A DNA stretch of 64,000 nt from Sphingomonas echinoides ATCC 14820 (lineage in GTDB: Bacteria; Pseudomonadota; Alphaproteobacteria; Sphingomonadales; Sphingomonadaceae), in the NCBI RefSeq assembly GCF_000241465.1, contig NZ_JH584235.1:666305-730304 (forward strand). Reading direction: 5' to 3'. The notes below the pieces were generated by a model. That model saw nothing but the letters and a program-made list of their open reading frames with translations. It was not told the origin of the DNA and did not search any database. This document shows positions 8,838 through 16,447 of this stretch, piece by piece (position 1 is the stretch's first letter; every line of letters starts with the position of its first letter). Made by a program: the position numbers and the translations under genes.

Positions 8838-10208
8838 CTATTTCTTGGTGGCGGCTTTCTTCGCCATCATTGCGTCGCGGAACCGCTTGCCCCAGCCGGG
8901 CCGCGCTTCCTGCTTGCCGCGCGCGAGCGCGAGCGCGTCGGCCTCGACATCGCCGGTGATCACCGACCCTGCCCCGACGATCGCGCCCGCACCGATGGTG
9001 ACCGGGGCGACCAGCGCCGAGTTAGACCCGATGAACGCGCCCGCGCCGATAACCGTTTTGTATTTGAAAAAGCCATCATAATTGCAGGTGATCGTGCCTG
9101 CGCCGATATTGACGCCGGGCCCGACCTCGGCATCGCCAAGATAGGTCAGGTGGTTGGCCTTTGCACCCACGCCAAGCACAGCCTTCTTCATCTCGACGAA
9201 ATTGCCGATCTTGGAATGCTCGCCCAGCACCGCGCCCGGCCGCAACCGCGCGAACGGACCGACCTCCGCACCCGCACCAATCGTCGCGCCTTCGATATGC
9301 GAGAAGGCGTGGATTACCACGCCATCGGCGACGCTGACGCCGGGGCCGAACACGACATTGGGCTCGATTACGACATCACGCCCCAGCACGGTATCAAAGG
9401 CGAACCAGACGGTTTCAGGCGCGATCAGCGTCGCGCCATCGGCCATCGCCTGTGTGCGCCGCGCCTGTTGCCAGGACAGTTCGACGCCCGCGAGTTCGGC
9501 GCGGCTGTTGACTCCGGCGACTTCCGCCGCGCTCGTTTCGATCACCGCCGAGGCGCGCCCATCGGCGGCGGCGAGCATGACCACGTCGGGCAGATAATAT
9601 TCGCCCGCCGCATTATCATTGCCGACGCGCGCCAGCAGCGCGAACAGATCGGCGCTGCGCACCGCCATCAGCCCGGAATTGCACAGGTTAATCGCGCGTT
9701 CGGCCTCGCTTGCATCCTTATATTCGACCATCTTGGCGATGACGCCGGCTTCGTCTGCGATGATCCGGCCATAAGCGGCGGGATCGGCAGGGCGGAAGCC
9801 GAGCACCACCACGGCGGGCGAATCGGGCGCGTGGAGCCGCGCGACCATCGCCTGCATCGTCGCCGAGGACACCAAAGGCACATCGCCATAAAGAACCAGC
9901 ACATCGCCTTCGAACCCCGCCAGCGCAGCTTCGGCTTGCGCGACCGCATGGCCGGTGCCGAGCTGTTCGGCCTGCAATGCCGTGACGATGCCCAGCGGCG
10001 CGACGGCTGCCTCGACTTGCTCGCGCCCCGCGCCGGTCACGACGACGGTGCGCTCCGGCTTCAGCGCGGCGACGCTCTCCGCCAGATGCAGCAACATCGG
10101 GTGCCCGGCGATTGGATGCAGCACCTTGTGCAGATCCGATTTCATGCGCGTGCCCTTGCCGGCAGCGAGGATGACGGCGGCGATATTCGGTGCGGGTGCA
10201 GTGGCCAT
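8838..10208 (-). CDS. glmU: Bifunctional N-acetylglucosamine-1-P uridyltransferase / glucosamine-1-P acetyltransferase
   Basis: A 456-residue bifunctional enzyme. The N-terminal pyrophosphorylase domain has AAVILAAGKGTRMKS. The C-terminal left-handed beta-helix acetyltransferase has many hexapeptide repeats and the GAGTITCNYDG motif. The open frame continues far upstream through the divergent gph gene, but the Rossmann-type start fixes the ATG at 10208, with CAGGG a short way upstream. It produces UDP-GlcNAc in the cytosol. The pairing glmU-glmS-ROK kinase suggests one amino-sugar transcription unit. Only 61 bases separate it from divergent gph, which must hold both promoters. Confidence 0.96.
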   Translation of the reverse strand: MATAPAPNIAAVILAAGKGTRMKSDLHKVLHPIAGHPMLLHLAESVAALKPERTVVVTGAGREQVEAAVAPLGIVTALQAEQLGTGHAVAQAEAALAGFEGDVLVLYGDVPLVSSATMQAMVARLHAPDSPAVVVLGFRPADPAAYGRIIADEAGVIAKMVEYKDASEAERAINLCNSGLMAVRSADLFALLARVGNDNAAGEYYLPDVVMLAAADGRASAVIETSAAEVAGVNSRAELAGVELSWQQARRTQAMADGATLIAPETVWFAFDTVLGRDVVIEPNVVFGPGVSVADGVVIHAFSHIEGATIGAGAEVGPFARLRPGAVLGEHSKIGNFVEMKKAVLGVGAKANHLTYLGDAEVGPGVNIGAGTITCNYDGFFKYKTVIGAGAFIGSNSALVAPVTIGAGAIVGAGSVITGDVEADALALARGKQEARPGWGKRFRDAMMAKKAATKK

Positions 10209-10269
10209 GCGGACTGCCCTGCCACGACGCTCTTGCCATTTCCAGAGCAACGCTGTCAGGCAATCGCTC

Positions 10270-10947
10270 ATGACAAAGAATTCCTTCGCCATCGTCGGGT
10301 TCGATCTCGACGGCACCCTGGTCGATAGCAGCGGCGATCTGACCGACGCGGTCAACCACACGCTCGCTTTTGCCGGGCGACCGTTACTGAGCGTCGAGCA
10401 AGTCAAGACGATGGTCGGCGGCGGGGCCAAGCACATGTTGACCCAGGGGCTGGAGGCGACCGGCGGCTGTACGCCCGACACCTTCCGTCCGCTCTACAAG
10501 CGCATGCTCGCTTATTATGGGGAGCATCTGTCGGTCCACACGCGGCCCTTCCCCGGCGTGATCGACGCTCTGGACCAGCTTGACGCGATGGGCGTGACGG
10601 TGGCGATCGTCACCAACAAGTTCGAAAGCTTCGCGTTGCGACTGCTCGACGATCTCGGCCTGCGCGAGCGGTTCGCGACGATCATCGGAGGCGACACGCT
10701 GGGCCCCGGCCTGTCCAAGCCCAACCGCGCCCCGATCGACGAAATGATCCGGCGCTGCGGTGGGGGAACTGCTGCCTTCGTCGGCGATTCGATTTACGAC
10801 ATCATGGCCGCGAGGAATGCCGAAATCCCCGGGATCGCGGTCAGCTTCGGCTTCCTGCTCCACCCGGTCGAGGAGATGGGTGCCGACGCGGTGATCGATT
10901 CGTTCGACGCGCTGGTGCCGACGCTCGAAAAACTCAGCCTCAGTTGA
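10270..10947 (+). CDS. gph: Phosphoglycolate phosphatase-like HAD hydrolase
   Basis: A 225-residue HAD-superfamily hydrolase with motif I GFDLDGTLVDS, motif II TNK, a motif III lysine (LSKPNRAP) and motif IV GDSIYDIMAA. The cap domain lies between motifs I and II, as in phosphoglycolate phosphatases (Gph), which remove 2-phosphoglycolate formed in DNA repair. I chose the ATG at 10270, just before the HAD motif. The gene is divergent from glmU and its 3' end overlaps the convergent lipoprotein gene by eight bases. Substrate specificity within the HAD family is inferred, not proven. Confidence 0.88.
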   Translation: MTKNSFAIVGFDLDGTLVDSSGDLTDAVNHTLAFAGRPLLSVEQVKTMVGGGAKHMLTQGLEATGGCTPDTFRPLYKRMLAYYGEHLSVHTRPFPGVIDALDQLDAMGVTVAIVTNKFESFALRLLDDLGLRERFATIIGGDTLGPGLSKPNRAPIDEMIRRCGGGTAAFVGDSIYDIMAARNAEIPGIAVSFGFLLHPVEEMGADAVIDSFDALVPTLEKLSLS

Positions 10948-11353
10948 GGATAAGCGCGTCCGAATTGATGTTATAGCCAATCAGCACCGGCTTGCCGTCC
11001 ACCACACGAAACGCGAAGGTTTCGGCCGCTTTGCCGCGCGCATAGTCAGATGCATAGTTGAGGGTGATGAAATGCCCGCCCGTCGTCACCTGGTCGTTCC
11101 AGCCGACTTGCTTGGCCGCCTTGGGCTGGCCCAGTTTTTTGACGACCACCGCCAGCAATTGCGTGAAGCGTGGCTTGGTCTCGGGAGCCGAGAGTTCCGG
11201 GCCGGAACTGGCGACGATCGCGTCGATCCGGCCCGCCCCCAAACGGTCGTGAAAGGCCTTCACGCTCGCCTCTGCCGCGGGGACATCCTTACCGGTCGAG
11301 CACGCCCCGACCGCCAAAGCGAGGCCGAAACCCAAAGAACGCCACATCTTCAT
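10940..11353 (-). CDS. Small lipoprotein, DUF4019-like
   Basis: A 137-residue protein with a lipoprotein signal (hydrophobic run then AVGAC) and a mature part of about 118 residues. That part begins with a helix (EASVKAFHDRLGAGRIDAIVA) and ends in beta strands, resembling DUF4019 / NTF2-like secreted proteins. The start at 11353 places the signal peptide correctly; an alternative Met lies two codons later. It is the last gene of the minus-strand block holding the nucleotidyltransferase, HprK-related kinase and PqqD-like genes, with a 50-base gap. Whether it belongs to that system is uncertain. Confidence 0.75.
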   Translation of the reverse strand: MKMWRSLGFGLALAVGACSTGKDVPAAEASVKAFHDRLGAGRIDAIVASSGPELSAPETKPRFTQLLAVVVKKLGQPKAAKQVGWNDQVTTGGHFITLNYASDYARGKAAETFAFRVVDGKPVLIGYNINSDALILN

Positions 11354-11403
11354 GCCGTTATCCCCCAATTGCGGGCGGTCTATGTCAGCCCCGCCCGGCG
11401 AGC

Positions 11404-12393
11404 CTAGCCTTTGCGCCACTTGGTCCACAAGTGCCGCGCCAGCATCGCGGGTGGCATGCGCAGCCAGTGCGAACGGATGTAGAAGGCCATGCGCGTAAAG
11501 GGCCGCGTCGCCCTGCCCCAACCATCGCGCGCGGTGAGGCGGCGGAGATAGAGACGGTCAGCCGGAGTCAATCGCGCGCCCTCGCCATACAGCGCCGCCG
11601 CCAACCGCAGCGCCCGCCCCACTTCGCGCGACAGGCCATGCTGCGCCGCCCGTCCGGCGAGGCCATCGGTGCCAAACTCGGCGATCAGGCAGTGCACGTC
11701 CCACAGATTGCGCATGCCGCCCGCCAGATCGCCATCGGCGAACAGGTGCGCTGCTGCATGGGCCAGCATATCATTGGGCGACAGCGCCCACAGACCGGGC
11801 TTCAGCTCCACCGCGTCCGCCAGCAGCGCGCCCGCATCCGGGGTAATCCGCGCGGTCAGCGGCAGGATGGTGTGGTGGACGTCGATCATCCGGTCACGGT
11901 CGCGGTGAATAAGCGGTGGCAGTTCGTGCATCCATTGCCGGTAATAGGCATCGTCATAGGGATCGGGCTTTACCCATTCCCAGCCAGCCTCGAGCAGCGC
12001 CGCCTCGACCGCATCCAGCGCCGCGCGCGGCACGAGAATGTCGAGATCGCCGATCGAGCGCCCCTGCCCCGCGTGCAAGCCCGCCGCGACAAAAGCGGTG
12101 CCCTTGAGCAGAACGACACGCACGCCGAGCGGCACCAGCACGCGCCGCGCCGCCTCCGCCTCCCACAAAGCCGCCACCCGCCCTTGTTCGGCGGACGCCC
12201 GCGCGTCGGCGAGGATATGCGCGACCGATGGCGGCACCGTCAGGCCATTGAGCCGCCATGCCAGCGTCCCGATCATCTGTTCGGCGCGGGCAATGGCGAG
12301 CAAGGCAGTCCATGCCTCCGCACCCAGCGCCACCGTGCCACCAGGATCGCGCAGCGTCTGTGCCAGCAGCCAGCCGTCTAGCGCGCGGCCCAT
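11404..12393 (-). CDS. Nucleotidyltransferase family protein (PF14907-like)
   Basis: A 329-residue protein of the uncharacterised nucleotidyltransferase family (NTP_transf_5). The core motifs are visible: VVLLKGTAF followed by GRSIGDLDILVPR, where the two aspartates are the likely metal ligands, and a later MIDVHHTILPL. The family is found with HprK-like kinases in lasso-peptide clusters such as paeninodin and in the HPr-rel-A cassette. The gene starts 16 bases inside the end of the HprK-related kinase gene, so the products are probably made together. The nucleotide used and the acceptor are unknown. Confidence 0.85.
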   Translation of the reverse strand: MGRALDGWLLAQTLRDPGGTVALGAEAWTALLAIARAEQMIGTLAWRLNGLTVPPSVAHILADARASAEQGRVAALWEAEAARRVLVPLGVRVVLLKGTAFVAAGLHAGQGRSIGDLDILVPRAALDAVEAALLEAGWEWVKPDPYDDAYYRQWMHELPPLIHRDRDRMIDVHHTILPLTARITPDAGALLADAVELKPGLWALSPNDMLAHAAAHLFADGDLAGGMRNLWDVHCLIAEFGTDGLAGRAAQHGLSREVGRALRLAAALYGEGARLTPADRLYLRRLTARDGWGRATRPFTRMAFYIRSHWLRMPPAMLARHLWTKWRKG

Positions 12394-13238
12394 GCCGCCT
12401 CCACCAGCGCGATCGCGCCATCGGTATCGGGATAGTCAATCGCGCGCGCAGGTACGCCTTGCACCAGCCCGGTCAGCGCATCGAAGCCGCGCTCGCCCAT
12501 TGCGACATAGTTGGTCGAGGCCTGGGTGAGGCGCACGAACACTTCGCTTTGCGCCACATCGCGCGTCGCCGATTCATAGCCAAAGCTTGGGAACAGGATC
12601 AGCGCGGGTCTGGCCGGAACATCCATCCCCGCCAGCGCCGCCGCATCGGGAACAAGATGGCGGATAGTGCCCTTGGGCGTGCCTTCCAGCACCGGCCCGA
12701 GCCGATCGACCGGCACTTCGGCAGCGACGGTTGCGACGCTGGCGTTCTTGAGGCTCACCAGCCGGGGAAAGGCGTGCAGCAAGCCTGTCGCGGGATCGAG
12801 CAAGGCGAACTCGTCGCCCATCAAGCGCCAGCCGCGCAGCGACAGCAACGCCGCCAAGGTCGATTTGCCCGCGCCCGACACGCCGGTGAGGATCAGCGCC
12901 TGCCCGTCGCGCTCGACCACGGCAGCGTGGAGCAGCAGAAAATGCCGCTGGCCCAGCGCCATCTGCAAATTCATCCCCATTTCGGCGGCGAGCAGCCCTT
13001 GCGCGAGCGGAAGCGGTGCCGCCTCGGGCAGAACATAATCGCCGCCAATCATCACCGCTGGCCGCACGACCCGCCGCCACGACCGCGCCGCGAACAGGCG
13101 CACAGTGAAATCGGGCACACCGTCCACAGGCTTGGGATAAGCGGCATAGAGCGCTTCGAGCTGCGCGATCGGCGCGCGCCAATCGGAGCCGATGCGAAAA
13201 CCGACCGGGCCGATCCGTACCTGAAACACATGCCTCAT
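12378..13238 (-). CDS. HprK-related kinase A
   Basis: A 286-residue ATPase/kinase related to the C-terminal domain of HPr kinase/phosphorylase. A P-loop GVSGAGKST sits at residues 119-127, preceded by the HprK-like LLHAAVVERDGQALIL and followed by RGWRLMGDEFALLD, where D142/E143 occupy the position of the HprK acidic pair. It lacks the N-terminal HprK domain; about 100 residues of a different beta-rich region replace it. It overlaps the PqqD-like gene by ATGA. Homologues in lasso-peptide clusters phosphorylate a C-terminal serine of the precursor peptide. By analogy this enzyme may phosphorylate a peptide or small protein, possibly the product at 13527-13919; that is inference. Confidence 0.88.
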   Translation of the reverse strand: MRHVFQVRIGPVGFRIGSDWRAPIAQLEALYAAYPKPVDGVPDFTVRLFAARSWRRVVRPAVMIGGDYVLPEAAPLPLAQGLLAAEMGMNLQMALGQRHFLLLHAAVVERDGQALILTGVSGAGKSTLAALLSLRGWRLMGDEFALLDPATGLLHAFPRLVSLKNASVATVAAEVPVDRLGPVLEGTPKGTIRHLVPDAAALAGMDVPARPALILFPSFGYESATRDVAQSEVFVRLTQASTNYVAMGERGFDALTGLVQGVPARAIDYPDTDGAIALVEAAWAAR

Positions 13239-13489
13239 GCGACCGCGACCAGACCGGCTGCCACCAATTCGTCGAGCCGCGCGTCCAACGCCGCTTCGTC
13301 GGCATCGCCCAGCAGATAATCGACCGACAAGCGCGCCATCAAATCGACCCGCCGCATCCCTGCTTCGCCCAAGGCCGCGAGAATCTCCGGTACGGGCGAC
13401 GTGACCAAATGCGTGATGCCCGACGCGCGGTGAAACACTGCGGTGAAGCTGTCGAGGTGCGTGATCTTCAGCGTTTCCGGCCGCGCCAT
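13235..13489 (-). CDS. HPr-rel-A system PqqD-like peptide chaperone
   Basis: An 84-residue PqqD-like protein. PqqD folds are RiPP recognition elements (RRE) that bind leader peptides and hand them to modifying enzymes. The pattern TAVFHRASGITHLV near residue 16, then a helical region rich in leucine and ending VAAGLVAVA, matches the PqqD fold with its winged-helix order. The start is uncertain: I used the ATG at 13489, but in-frame codons just upstream, including a GTG at 13500-13498, could extend it by a few residues. It is the first of three overlapping genes with the kinase and nucleotidyltransferase. Confidence 0.82.
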   Translation of the reverse strand: MARPETLKITHLDSFTAVFHRASGITHLVTSPVPEILAALGEAGMRRVDLMARLSVDYLLGDADEAALDARLDELVAAGLVAVA

Positions 13490-13526
13490 GCGATACACGA
13501 TATCGCCACGGGAATCGTCCACGGCG

Positions 13527-13919
13527 TCAGCCGCGCGGCATTTGCAGCGATGCGAAGCAGGTGAACCCACTCGTCCCCGATTGCAGCCGCCGGATATAAT
13601 TGGTGTAGGCGCGGCTCTGCTCGTAATTGGTGCCGGGCAATTGACCGCCCGCCAGCGCGGTCTTGACCTCTTCGCCTTTGAACGGTCGGCCAGGCGGCGC
13701 GAACGCACCCCGCGTGCCGGCGGGCACCACCGTACCGTCGGCGGCGATATAGCTGCCCGCGCGCCCCGAATCCGGCACCGGAATCTCACAGGTCGAAATC
13801 GATGCCGCTGTCGACGCCAGCGCCGGGCGGATCGACACCACCGCCGCTGCACCGACCGCGCCAAGCATCAACGCCCGGCGGCGCGTGGTGTTCGGAAGTT
13901 CAGGCGTATCGTCGTTCAT
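13527..13919 (-). CDS. Small exported protein with twin-arginine signal, first gene of the PqqD/HprK-like block
   Basis: A 130-residue protein of unknown function. After a short acidic leader it has TTRRRALMLGAVGAAAV and a likely cleavage site at RPALA, a Tat-type signal. The mature part is about 90 residues and includes exactly two cysteines, one near its start (STCEIP) and one near its end (FTCFASLQMPRG), so a disulfide is possible. It sits 37 bases upstream of the PqqD-like gene on the same strand. It is therefore a candidate substrate or effector of the kinase/nucleotidyltransferase set. No domain is recognised; the role is inference from position only. Confidence 0.75.
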   Translation of the reverse strand: MNDDTPELPNTTRRRALMLGAVGAAAVVSIRPALASTAASISTCEIPVPDSGRAGSYIAADGTVVPAGTRGAFAPPGRPFKGEEVKTALAGGQLPGTNYEQSRAYTNYIRRLQSGTSGFTCFASLQMPRG

Positions 13920-13999
13920 TGCACTAGCCCTTTCACATTCGCAAAAGGCTGGCAAGCAAGGCTATCGGGGTTAACGATCTTTAGGCTAAGGCGCGGCGC

Positions 14000-15271
14000 A
14001 TGCTCCAAGGTTTCGGCTCTCGAACGATTACTGCCATCGCCCTCGTGGTCGTGGCGGCGATCGCGGTCTTTTTGCTCGATTGGGATCTGCAGCCCGCGAT
14101 CATCACGCTGGTCGGTGGCATCGCCGCGGCGTTGGCGGCAACGGGCACCGGCGACGGACCGATCGAAATGCTGCGTCCGGTCGAAAGCGTGCGCCAGCCC
14201 AGCCCCCCGGACGTGCAGGAGATTATCCAGGCGATCGTGCAACCCGTGCTGATCGTGGCGGACGGGCGCGTCACCCACGCCAACACGGTCGCCCTGGCGC
14301 TGCTCGGCAAGCATATTGTCGGCGAGGATGTCCGCGTCGCCATCCGCCACCCCGGTGCGGCAGAGCGTCTGGCCAGCCCCACCACCGGGGTTCCGCAAGG
14401 GCCGATCAACCTGGTCGGGCTGGGCACGAAGGACCAGCATTGGGAAATGCACGTCACCCGCGCCAGCGGTGGGCAACGGATCGTCCAACTGGTCGACCAG
14501 ACCGGCAACTATGCCGCCGAGCGGATGCGAGTCGACTTCGTGGCCAATGCCAGCCACGAACTGCGCACCCCGCTCGCGTCGATCCTCGGCTATATCGAGA
14601 CGCTGGGCGACGACAAAGCGGGCGAGGATGCGCAGGTTCGCGGTCGGTTCCTGAAGATCATGTTCGACGAAGCGCGCCGTATGCAGCGCCTGGTCGAGGA
14701 TCTCATTTCGCTCAGCCGGATCGAGGCCGAAAAATACCGCTTGCCCGATCGGGCGGTCGATCTGGGCGCGTTGATCAGCGAGGTCCGCTCCGAATTGCTG
14801 GATGCGCAGGACAAACGCAGCGGCGACATTGTCACCGATATCGACCTTGGCGTCCCCCCGGTCGCGGGCGACCGTGCCCAATTGAGCCAGGTGCTCCACA
14901 ATCTGATCGGCAATGCCATGAAATATGGGCGGCCAGGGTCGCCGATCACCGTAAAATTGTGGCGCGATGCGGCGGGCACGGTGCGCATCAGTGTCGGCGA
15001 CGAAGGCGACGGGATCGCCCCCGAGCATCTTCCGCGGTTGACCGAACGGTTTTACCGCGTCGATCCGGGCCGCAGTCGCGCCGCGGGTGGCACCGGACTT
15101 GGTCTCGCCATCGTCAAGCACATCATCGAACGCCATCGCGGCCGGTTCGACGTCACCAGCACCTTGGGCAAAGGCACGACGGTCACCGTCATGCTGCCCG
15201 CGCACGTTCAGACCTATCAGGCCAAAACAGCATCGACGTCCGACCCGAAAGCCACTGTCATCAAACGGTAA
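14000..15271 (+). CDS. phoR: Phosphate regulon sensor histidine kinase PhoR
   Basis: A 423-residue membrane kinase. Two N-terminal TM segments (about 8-48) are followed by a PAS-like region. HisKA has NASHELRTPLASILGY, then come N-box HNLIGNAMKYG, G1 GDEGDGI, F-box ERFYRVD and G2 GGTGLGLAIVKHI. It phosphorylates PhoB when phosphate is short, controlled through PstSCAB-PhoU, all encoded directly downstream. Gene order phoR-pstS-pstC-pstA-pstB-phoU-phoB is a well-known alphaproteobacterial arrangement. The stop codon lies inside the Pho box for pstS. It is divergent from the small exported protein gene, with 80 bases between them. Confidence 0.95.
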   Translation: MLQGFGSRTITAIALVVVAAIAVFLLDWDLQPAIITLVGGIAAALAATGTGDGPIEMLRPVESVRQPSPPDVQEIIQAIVQPVLIVADGRVTHANTVALALLGKHIVGEDVRVAIRHPGAAERLASPTTGVPQGPINLVGLGTKDQHWEMHVTRASGGQRIVQLVDQTGNYAAERMRVDFVANASHELRTPLASILGYIETLGDDKAGEDAQVRGRFLKIMFDEARRMQRLVEDLISLSRIEAEKYRLPDRAVDLGALISEVRSELLDAQDKRSGDIVTDIDLGVPPVAGDRAQLSQVLHNLIGNAMKYGRPGSPITVKLWRDAAGTVRISVGDEGDGIAPEHLPRLTERFYRVDPGRSRAAGGTGLGLAIVKHIIERHRGRFDVTSTLGKGTTVTVMLPAHVQTYQAKTASTSDPKATVIKR

Positions 15272-15283
15272 CGTCAATGTCAC
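15255..15283 (+). promoter_or_regulatory. Pho box upstream of pstS
   Basis: Three PhoB half-sites with 11-base spacing: CTGTCAT at 15255-15261, CGGTAAC at 15266-15272 and ATGTCAC at 15277-15283. The first is a perfect match to the PhoB consensus heptamer and the third a near match; the middle one is weaker. The box spans the phoR stop codon and lies about 65-90 bases before the pstS ATG. Binding is inferred from the consensus and from the regulon genes around it. Confidence 0.7.
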
Positions 15284-15346
15284 ACAGGCAGCCGGTCGCC
15301 GTGGTAGCCCGAGTCCGGGGCCGTCCAGTGCCCGAGGGGAGATTCC

Positions 15347-16408
15347 ATGATCAGGAAATGTGCGATACTCGCTCTTGCCACGAGTGCTGCAGCGCTGACG
15401 CTGGCGGGCTGTCAGGATCAGGCGAATGGCGGCGGCGCGGGCTCGCGCGACCACATCACGGTGGTCGGGTCGTCAACGGTCTTTCCGTTCACGACGATTG
15501 TTGCTGAACAGTTCGTCAACAAGACGCCGGGCACCAAGTCTCCTGCGATCGAGTCGACCGGTACGGGTGCCGGCATGAAGCTGTTTTGCGCCGGCGTCGG
15601 TGCGGCGCATCCCGACATCGAGGACGCGTCGCGCCGGATGAAGGCCAGCGAATACAACACTTGCAAGGACAATGGCGTCAGCGACATCATCGAGGTGCAG
15701 ATCGGCCTTGATGGTATCGCCTTCGCCGAATCCAAATCCGGCCCCAAGCTGCAACTGACGGCCGTCGACATCTACAAGGCGCTCGCCGCCTCGCCGATGG
15801 GCCAGAAGAACACCGCCAAGACGTGGAAGGATGTCAATCCGTCGCTGCCGGCGGTGCCGATCCAGGTCTATGGTCCGCCCTCGACCAGCGGCACGCGCGA
15901 TGCGCTGGCCGAACTGATCCTGGCCAAGGGCTGCGACGCGATCAATCCGTCACTGGCCGATCATAAGGACAAGGATCCGGCGGCCTATGCCAAGGGCTGC
16001 ACCGCAATCCGCGAAGACGGTGCCTATGTCGATGCGGGCGAGAATGACAATCTGATCGTGCAGAAATTGCAGTCCAACCCCAATGCGATCGGCATCTTCG
16101 GCTATTCCTATCTCGAAGAGAATAAGGACAAGCTGAACGGCGTTCCGATCAACGGGGTCGAGCCGACCTATGAGACGATCGCACGCGGGGCCTATCCGGG
16201 ATCGCGTCCGCTGTTCCTGTATATCAAGCAAGCCCATCTCAGCGCGATCAAGGGCCTGCGCGATTTCCTCGCGCTCTATGCAACCTCGTGGGATCCCAAG
16301 GGTCCGCTCGTCGCCAAGGGCCTGATTGCGGCTCCAGACGACGTCCGCAAGCGCAGCGCGCAAATCCTGAAGGACGAGACCCTGCTCGACCCGAAGAAGC
16401 TGCTCTAG
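15347..16408 (+). CDS. pstS: Phosphate ABC transporter, substrate-binding protein PstS
   Basis: A 353-residue periplasmic phosphate-binding protein. The signal peptide ends in TLAGC, so it may be a lipoprotein. Phosphate-binding motifs GSSTVFPFT, STGTGAGMK and PPSTSGTRDA are present in order. This long form with the FCAGVGAAHPDIEDASR stretch is typical of alphaproteobacteria. The ATG at 15347 follows a GAGGGGAG ribosome binding site. It captures phosphate and delivers it to PstC-PstA, encoded next. The Pho box just upstream indicates induction by phosphate limitation. Confidence 0.96.
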   Translation: MIRKCAILALATSAAALTLAGCQDQANGGGAGSRDHITVVGSSTVFPFTTIVAEQFVNKTPGTKSPAIESTGTGAGMKLFCAGVGAAHPDIEDASRRMKASEYNTCKDNGVSDIIEVQIGLDGIAFAESKSGPKLQLTAVDIYKALAASPMGQKNTAKTWKDVNPSLPAVPIQVYGPPSTSGTRDALAELILAKGCDAINPSLADHKDKDPAAYAKGCTAIREDGAYVDAGENDNLIVQKLQSNPNAIGIFGYSYLEENKDKLNGVPINGVEPTYETIARGAYPGSRPLFLYIKQAHLSAIKGLRDFLALYATSWDPKGPLVAKGLIAAPDDVRKRSAQILKDETLLDPKKLL

Positions 16409-16447
16409 TCCAACACTCTTACGCGAAGTCGAACCCTCGCTTTGTCC

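Noticed and set aside
13916..15454. Open frame of 512 codons on the minus strand
   Set aside because: Antisense to phoR, whose kinase motifs are complete; the frame has no recognisable domain.
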